Source of the DNA: Candidatus Zixiibacteriota bacterium | Lineage (GTDB): Bacteria; Zixibacteria; MSB-5A5; GN15; PGXB01 | Direction: 5' to 3' | Length of the DNA: 10,901 nt | Assembly (NCBI GenBank): GCA_003641425.1 | Contig: QNAH01000056.1 | Coordinates: 1 to 10,901 of the forward strand | Part shown: positions 6,757 through 10,901 of the stretch, one piece after another | How the letters are laid out: every line of letters starts with the position of its first letter | How positions within the stretch are numbered: the first letter of the stretch is position 1 | Notes under the pieces: generated by a model | Told to the model about the DNA's origin: nothing | Seen by the model: the letters and a program-made list of their open reading frames with translations, nothing else | Databases searched by the model: none | Position numbers and translations under genes: made by a program

Positions 6757-7638
6757 ATGCAAACTACCAGCGCGCAAAAAGTTCGGAAAAAAAGAGCAGG
6801 AACCAGACAGACTAAAACCACGCGGGTTTCGGTTTACGAAATTCAAGAAAATTTTCGGAACGCCAAAAAGCAGTCCGAAGACAATCTTGAATGGTTGAGA
6901 TATTTCAGGCATGGAAGTTCCGACGTCCGTGCACGGCTGCTCAAACGTTATCTTCCGCTGGTCCGCAACGTGGCCGGGCGGATGGCGATTGGTTTTCCGC
7001 GTTCGGTTGAACTGACCGATCTGATCAATACCGGAGTTATCGGACTGGTCGAGGCATTCAAGAACTTTGATCCCGCCCGCGGGGTTAAATTCGAAACGTA
7101 CGCCGTACCTCGAATAAGAGGCGCCATCCTTGATGAACTGCGGGCGCTCGATTGGGTGCCGCGTTCGACCCGCGCCAGATCGCGCGAGATAGAAAGAGCC
7201 GTAATCCGGCTCGAGAATGATTTCGGCCGTCGTCCCACCGAGGTTGAACTGGCCAAGGCTCTCGGCTACAGCGTCCGGGAACTGCATATGGCCATCAGTG
7301 ATGTGAGCTGTACCTCGCTGTTATCACTCGATGAGGCCATTTACAAAGAGGAAGACAACCATCAGGTGCCGCGTATCGAGACGGTGTCGGAACCGAATCG
7401 GCGCAACGCACTTGGTGATCTTGAAAAAAACGAGCTCCAGGCGTTTCTGGCGGTGGCTATCGACCGCCTGACCGACCAGGAGAAACTTGTCATTGCGCTG
7501 TATTATTTCGAGGAACTGACCCTGAAGGAAATCGGCGAAGTCATGTCGATCTCGGAATCGCGGGTTTCGCAGATACACACCAAGGCGGTTCTAAAGCTCA
7601 GAGGCATGATCAAGGAGCGCTTCGCAATGAGCGGTTAG
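6757..7638 (+). CDS. fliA: Sigma-28-type (FliA) RNA polymerase sigma factor
   Basis: FliA directs RNA polymerase to late flagellar promoters (filament, motor, chemotaxis). Region 2 spans about residues 61-140, with RYLPLVRNVAGRMA, SVELTDLINTGVIGLVEA, YAVPRIRGAILDELR (115-129) and DWVPRS, all close to FliA of other bacteria. Region 3 is about 143-185, including GRRPTEVELAKALG. Region 4 is about 236-287, with TDQEKLVIALYY, LTLKEIGEVM and SESRVSQIH, the helix-turn-helix that reads the -35 element. At 293 residues it is longer than E. coli FliA (239) because about 45 extra residues, basic at first, precede region 2. The start is supported by AAGGA at 6747-6751, five bases upstream. It begins two bases after the flhG stop. 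An anti-sigma FlgM is not recognisable in the window. Confidence 0.95.
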   Translation: MQTTSAQKVRKKRAGTRQTKTTRVSVYEIQENFRNAKKQSEDNLEWLRYFRHGSSDVRARLLKRYLPLVRNVAGRMAIGFPRSVELTDLINTGVIGLVEAFKNFDPARGVKFETYAVPRIRGAILDELRALDWVPRSTRARSREIERAVIRLENDFGRRPTEVELAKALGYSVRELHMAISDVSCTSLLSLDEAIYKEEDNHQVPRIETVSEPNRRNALGDLEKNELQAFLAVAIDRLTDQEKLVIALYYFEELTLKEIGEVMSISESRVSQIHTKAVLKLRGMIKERFAMSG

Positions 7639-7651
7639 GGAGAACGCGAAT

Positions 7652-7957
7652 ATGGACCGGCTGATGGAAATCGCAGATGTTTTGTCCAAGACGGAGATCG
7701 TGGCAAAACTCAAGCAGATGAAAAAAGCCAGCGCCGAGATGGAACAGCGCCAGGCTACATCCATTCTCAGGGAAAAATCCACGGCCGATCCAAAACGGAC
7801 CAAGGAGTCAGGGAAAAGCGATCTCCTGATAATAACCAAAGATAAAGACAGCGATGAGAAAAAAAAGAAATTTAAAAAAGACGAAGATAAAGAACAGGAC
7901 GAAAGTCGGGATGAACAGGATGACTCTTCTTCCGGACATCTCGATGTGACCGCCTGA
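7652..7957 (+). CDS. Small highly charged protein of unknown function, downstream of fliA
   Basis: The 101-residue product is not assigned. Residues 1-42 are probably helical, with a Lys/Gln/Glu-rich amphipathic look (VAKLKQMKKASAEMEQRQ, residues 18-35). Residues 43-60 are polar, and residues 62-95 are an extreme Lys/Asp/Glu low-complexity stretch that is probably disordered, followed by the short tail GHLDVTA. There is no signal peptide, membrane helix or cysteine. Small proteins of similar plan (helix, charged middle, short Gly-His-Leu/Ile-Asp-like tail) are, from memory, common beside flagellar sigma genes in several phyla, but no function is known to me. The ATG has a good AGGGAG at 7637-7642, nine bases upstream, and starts 13 bases after fliA. 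It lacks the C-terminal helices of FlgM, so an anti-sigma role is not supported. An in-frame A AAA AAG heptamer occurs at 7861-7867. Confidence 0.8.
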   Translation: MDRLMEIADVLSKTEIVAKLKQMKKASAEMEQRQATSILREKSTADPKRTKESGKSDLLIITKDKDSDEKKKKFKKDEDKEQDESRDEQDDSSSGHLDVTA

Positions 7958-7969
7958 TGGAGAATACTT

Positions 7970-8410
7970 ATGGAAATAGGATTTTCAAATGAGCAATTGA
8001 TAGATGTCGGTCTTAACGCCGCCGGTTTTATCCTGGCCGGCATGCTTATGATGCTGATCCGTTCTTTCTTTTCGGGAAAGAAAGCGACAAAGGTCACCGC
8101 GGCTCCGGTTGCAGGCGCCGCCGGGGCGGCAGTTGAGACAGGCGGCAATGACAAGCCGAAATCGGGTGCGGACGGCCCGGAATATGTAAGCCTAAAAAAA
8201 TTGGTCGATCCGCCGCTTCAAAAAGGCGGCGATACCGGCATCAAACAGGATTTGAAAATGAGAAACAGACAGGAAATCATTCGCATAGCGAAGAAGATGC
8301 TGGCCGGAGGTGATGACGCCGGGGCGGCGGCATCTCTCCCGATTACGGATGGTGAGCTATCGATGATAAAACAGCGTCTCAATCTGCAGGGAGCAGGGAG
8401 GAGTGAGTAA
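7970..8410 (+). CDS. Single-pass membrane protein with helical C-terminal domain, SwrB/DUF6115-like in plan
   Basis: The 146-residue product has one membrane helix at about residues 13-33 (LNAAGFILAGMLMMLIRSFF), then a basic anchor, a flexible Ala/Gly/Pro-rich linker (about 40-95), and a compact C-terminal segment at 99-138 beginning RQEIIRIAKKMLAGG and ending GELSMIKQRL. That ending has the rhythm of small helix-turn-helix tails in flagellar-locus proteins such as DUF6115/DUF2802 and Bacillus SwrB, which is encoded directly after sigD and promotes basal-body assembly through FliP. The similarity is by architecture and position, not by convincing sequence identity. The helix is expected to anchor it with the C-terminus in the cytoplasm. 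GGAG at 7959-7962 supports the start. Its TAA shares one base with the next ATG (TAATG), which indicates translational coupling. Confidence 0.82.
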   Translation: MEIGFSNEQLIDVGLNAAGFILAGMLMMLIRSFFSGKKATKVTAAPVAGAAGAAVETGGNDKPKSGADGPEYVSLKKLVDPPLQKGGDTGIKQDLKMRNRQEIIRIAKKMLAGGDDAGAAASLPITDGELSMIKQRLNLQGAGRSE

Positions 8411-9594
8411 TGACATCCGAATCACCATTTTTTCTTACAAAGGTCGAATGTCCCATTTGCAAAACGATAAATGAATATGAAACAATAAAAGTCGGCGCTT
8501 ACAGCGAGACCGATCAGGATACCGATTTTTGCCCCACCAGCAGGACCTGGCGCAATCCGCGTTACCAGGCTTATAATCCGCTTCTGTTTTTTGTGGCCAC
8601 CTGTTCCAACTGTTTTTATACGCGTGAATTCAACAACCAGTTCAAGGAATGGAAGAACGACAGTTATTTCAAGACGTACCGTTTGAAAATAGTCAAGGAA
8701 CGTCACCTGGAGATGCTGGCCGGCTCCGAGTCGATCATAAAAAAAATCGGTTCGGAACTGGATGCCGGCAGATTTCCACATGAGACAGCTGTCCTGAAGC
8801 TGATTCTGGCGATCATAACGTGCGGGCATCCCGACTCCGACAATCATCTCGATCTGGCCAGATTTTATCTGCGGATAGCATGGCTTTTCCGGGATATGGA
8901 TCGGGGGGAAAATCCCAATGTGCAGTTGATGAAGGGTTATCTCAGCGATGTCGACGGCAGACTTGCCATGCTCGAGAAAGATCTTGGCCAAGTGGAAGCG
9001 CGTCTCAAAGAAATCGAGTCGGCGGTTGCCTCACAATTTGAAGACGACAACATATCGGCGGAGTTGAAATCAAGTCTTTATCCGGTGAAAGACCGTTACA
9101 ATGTTGAGCTGGCCTCGTTCAAGGAGGTTCTGTCGCTATTGGACGGTAAGAGGGATGCTCTCAGCCAGATCGTAAAAGAACATCGTTCACTGGCCCTGGG
9201 TACGACCAGTGATGAATCGGCCCTCGGTTTTCACAGCCACCGTTCATTCTATGATTTCCTGAGTCAGTTGACCTCGAGTCACAAAGAAATTCCTTTGAAT
9301 GAAAAGGATGCGCTCAAGTTTTCGGTCATGTACTACATAAAGGCATTTCGTGACGGGCGCAATATTGCCAAAGGCAATCAGCAAATGCAGGCATCGTACC
9401 TGATCGCCGAATTATCACGGCGTATCGGTGAACATGAACAGGCCAAAGAATATTTCAATACGACCATCCGGACCGGGCAGGAATTCATCTACAAGCACAA
9501 GGGTGATCCGGGGCGGACGGCGCTGGCTCGAAAAATACTGGAACTGGCCATCGAGCAGGGACGGCTGAATCTGGCGGAGGCCAAGTCAGGATAA
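8410..9594 (+). CDS. DUF2225-like zinc-ribbon protein with coiled-coil and TPR-like C-terminus
   Basis: The 394-residue product begins with a likely zinc ribbon: CPIC at 14-17 and CSNC at 65-68, separated by a stretch with the TDxDFCP pattern (36-42) seen in DUF2225 (PF09986) proteins. Residues 85-165 are helical, including LDLARFYLRIAWLFRDM, also typical of that family. Residues about 178-260 are rich in Leu, Glu and Lys with heptad-like spacing and look like a coiled coil that may be inserted into the family's helical region. Residues 300-394 resemble TPR-type helices (LIAELSRRIGEHEQAKEYF and following). No catalytic motif, signal peptide or membrane helix is seen. Its function is unknown to me; a scaffold or adaptor role is inferred from structure only. 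The start overlaps the previous stop by one base and has a strong GGGAGGAG upstream. Confidence 0.85.
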   Translation: MTSESPFFLTKVECPICKTINEYETIKVGAYSETDQDTDFCPTSRTWRNPRYQAYNPLLFFVATCSNCFYTREFNNQFKEWKNDSYFKTYRLKIVKERHLEMLAGSESIIKKIGSELDAGRFPHETAVLKLILAIITCGHPDSDNHLDLARFYLRIAWLFRDMDRGENPNVQLMKGYLSDVDGRLAMLEKDLGQVEARLKEIESAVASQFEDDNISAELKSSLYPVKDRYNVELASFKEVLSLLDGKRDALSQIVKEHRSLALGTTSDESALGFHSHRSFYDFLSQLTSSHKEIPLNEKDALKFSVMYYIKAFRDGRNIAKGNQQMQASYLIAELSRRIGEHEQAKEYFNTTIRTGQEFIYKHKGDPGRTALARKILELAIEQGRLNLAEAKSG

Positions 9595-9602
9595 TTTTAC
9601 CG

Positions 9603-10352
9603 ATGTTAAACACCGCTGCCAGCAAGAAGAAAAAGACCCTCGATCTCTGGGATAAAATCGAGATAGTCGTCGAACGGGATGGGGAGACAGGTTTGTATAT
9701 CACCCGGGTCGAGGATATCGGTCCATCCAGAATAGTTGCCTCCAAACCGGAATATGTCAAGGGAAACAGGTTGTTAGCGGATAATATCAGGGTTTATGTC
9801 CAGTTCCGCAAACCGGACGCGATGTATCGGTTTCCCGCTAAAATCGTCTCCGTACCCGGGAGTTCATCCGGGGCAGTGGAGTTATTTCCTCTGCAAAATA
9901 TGCAGCGTGTTCAGCGCCGCAATTTTGTGCGGATCGACCGGAAAATCGATTTAAAATTCAGCCGCTTGAAAGTCGGCGACGGCAACCGGCGACTTCTGGA
10001 GGCTTGCTGGAGGGACTCGTATTCGAAAAATATTTCCGCCGGAGGGATGCTGATGTGGGTCGGCGATAACATTGAAGTCGGCGATATCCTGATGATCAGA
10101 ATCGGTGATTATGATTCGATGGGATTGCCGCGTCTTATGACGGCGCTTTGCTGTCGGATTGTGAGAATAAGTGAAAAGAGATTTGCGGGTGTCGAATTCA
10201 TAAAGCGGGAGAATCTGTCACGTCATTTTCATGCCCGGGAGCTTGCGCGGTTACCCGGCCAGATCGGGCAGTTCGATAATCATATCCAGAATAATATGGT
10301 CCGTTTCATCTTTGAGGAACAGGTCAGAGAACGGCAGAAGGGATTGATATAG
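9603..10352 (+). CDS. YcgR-like PilZ-domain protein (first of two)
   Basis: YcgR-type proteins bind cyclic di-GMP through PilZ and slow or bias the flagellar motor. The 249-residue product has an N-terminal beta-rich flagellar-brake-like domain (about 15-98) and a PilZ domain (about 103-225). The c-di-GMP-binding motifs are present: RxxxR as R106-N-F-V-R110 (with an extra R105), and (D/N)xSxxG as N143-I-S145-A-G-G148. It is soluble, with no membrane helix. The C-terminal tail of about 25 residues is polar and helical. The start has only a weak AGGA at 9588-9591, and the gene begins eight bases after the preceding stop. The next gene starts within its stop codon (TAGTG). A motor target is inferred from family and location; regulation of export or another process is possible. 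Confidence 0.88.
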   Translation: MLNTAASKKKKTLDLWDKIEIVVERDGETGLYITRVEDIGPSRIVASKPEYVKGNRLLADNIRVYVQFRKPDAMYRFPAKIVSVPGSSSGAVELFPLQNMQRVQRRNFVRIDRKIDLKFSRLKVGDGNRRLLEACWRDSYSKNISAGGMLMWVGDNIEVGDILMIRIGDYDSMGLPRLMTALCCRIVRISEKRFAGVEFIKRENLSRHFHARELARLPGQIGQFDNHIQNNMVRFIFEEQVRERQKGLI

Positions 10353-10901
10353 TGAAAACCGATAATGCCGTTATATACAGCGCCGAAATGGACTGCAGCG
10401 AACTGGTCGGACGACAGGTTAAGATGAAGACCAACCAGTTTCCCGGAAAAGTCCTGACGACCCGGATCGTGGGTGTCAACGGCGCCAAGCTTCTCATGGA
10501 TCGTTCGGGATCATCGGGGCTGGTCGCCGACCTGATTCACAACCAGGATGTCGAGGTGCATCTGTCATACAAAGGCGAACCTGTCGTTTTCTGCTCCAAG
10601 ATCGCTGTCCCTCACAAGGGCAAGCTGCAGATTCCCCTGGCCGAGACCGTTTTCCCGGTGGTTCACCGGGAATTTCAAAGAGTCGAGATCGAAAAGGGAA
10701 TCAAACTGGCCTGTTTTGATTCCACGCATATTACCGTGGTCAGGCTTAACCGACTGCGATGGATCGAAACCAACACGATCAATATCAGCGCCGGCGGGGT
10801 GCTGGTGGAGATGCCGATACATATCTCGGAGGATTATTATATGATCGTGCATCTCGGTTTTGTCGAGGCCTCGATTCCGGAATTGATAGTCGGACGTGTC
10901 C
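10352..10901 (+). CDS. Second YcgR-like PilZ-domain protein, 3' end outside the window
   Basis: A GTG at 10352-10354, overlapping the previous TAG by one base, opens a frame that stays open to the window end (183 complete codons). The first 100 residues resemble the N-terminal domain of the preceding protein in layout: LVGRQVKMKTNQFPGKVLTT, then a beta-rich region ending in FPVVHREFQRVEI. The PilZ motifs are intact: RxxxR as R106-E-F-Q-R110, and NxSxxG as N144-I-S146-A-G-G149, followed by GVLVEMP. It is thus a second predicted c-di-GMP receptor, translationally coupled to the first. A downstream in-frame ATG (residue 13) is an alternative start but would trim the N-terminal domain. The last part of the PilZ domain and any C-terminal tail are not visible. 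Confidence 0.85.
   Translation, partial: MKTDNAVIYSAEMDCSELVGRQVKMKTNQFPGKVLTTRIVGVNGAKLLMDRSGSSGLVADLIHNQDVEVHLSYKGEPVVFCSKIAVPHKGKLQIPLAETVFPVVHREFQRVEIEKGIKLACFDSTHITVVRLNRLRWIETNTINISAGGVLVEMPIHISEDYYMIVHLGFVEASIPELIVGRV

Noticed and set aside
7652..7957. Small charged gene after fliA as the anti-sigma factor FlgM
   Set aside because: Its size fits, but the C-terminal sigma-binding helices of FlgM are missing and the C-terminal half is Lys/Asp/Glu low complexity.

Overview
The window is one continuous stretch of a flagellar gene cluster, with every gene on the + strand. The order is fliP (3' end only), fliQ, fliR, flhB, flhA, flhF, flhG, a fliA-type sigma factor, two small unassigned genes, a DUF2225-like zinc-ribbon protein and two PilZ proteins, the last cut by the window end. 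The first five are recognised from family-specific motifs. No tRNA, rRNA, IS element, CRISPR array, phage gene or clear terminator was seen.

Organism: a motile, flagellated bacterium of intermediate GC. The order fliP-Q-R-flhB-A-F-G-fliA is shared by Firmicutes, delta-type proteobacteria and several FCB-group or candidate phyla, so it does not fix the phylum. PilZ proteins and FlhF/FlhG beside the export genes fit a lineage that controls flagellar number and uses c-di-GMP. A little-studied phylum of the Zixibacteria or deltaproteobacterial kind is my guess, not a result.

Layout: 1-2706 encodes FliP, FliQ, FliR and FlhB, membrane parts of the type III export gate. 2707-4782 encodes FlhA, the export-gate ring. 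4772-6755 encodes FlhF and FlhG, which set flagellar position and number. 6757-7638 encodes the sigma-28-type factor expected to drive late flagellar genes. 7652-8410 holds two small proteins; the second, with one membrane helix and a helical C-terminus, is reminiscent of SwrB, which lies just after sigD in Bacillus. 8410-10901 holds the DUF2225-like protein and two YcgR-like PilZ proteins, expected to link c-di-GMP to flagellar behaviour. Genes are packed with gaps of 0-15 bases or overlaps, which suggests one operon with translational coupling. The exception is a 198-base spacer between fliQ and fliR.

Most of the window is ordinary, and I found no clearly new system. The best leads are: FlhF with eroded GTPase motifs next to a FlhG whose FlhF-activating N-terminal motif is also eroded; a nine-G run inside the FlhF P-loop codons; the fliQ-fliR spacer, with a tandem 10-base repeat, a candidate promoter and a possible 27-codon ORF; a sigma-28-like sequence just before fliA; the SwrB-like gene; and the coupled PilZ pair.
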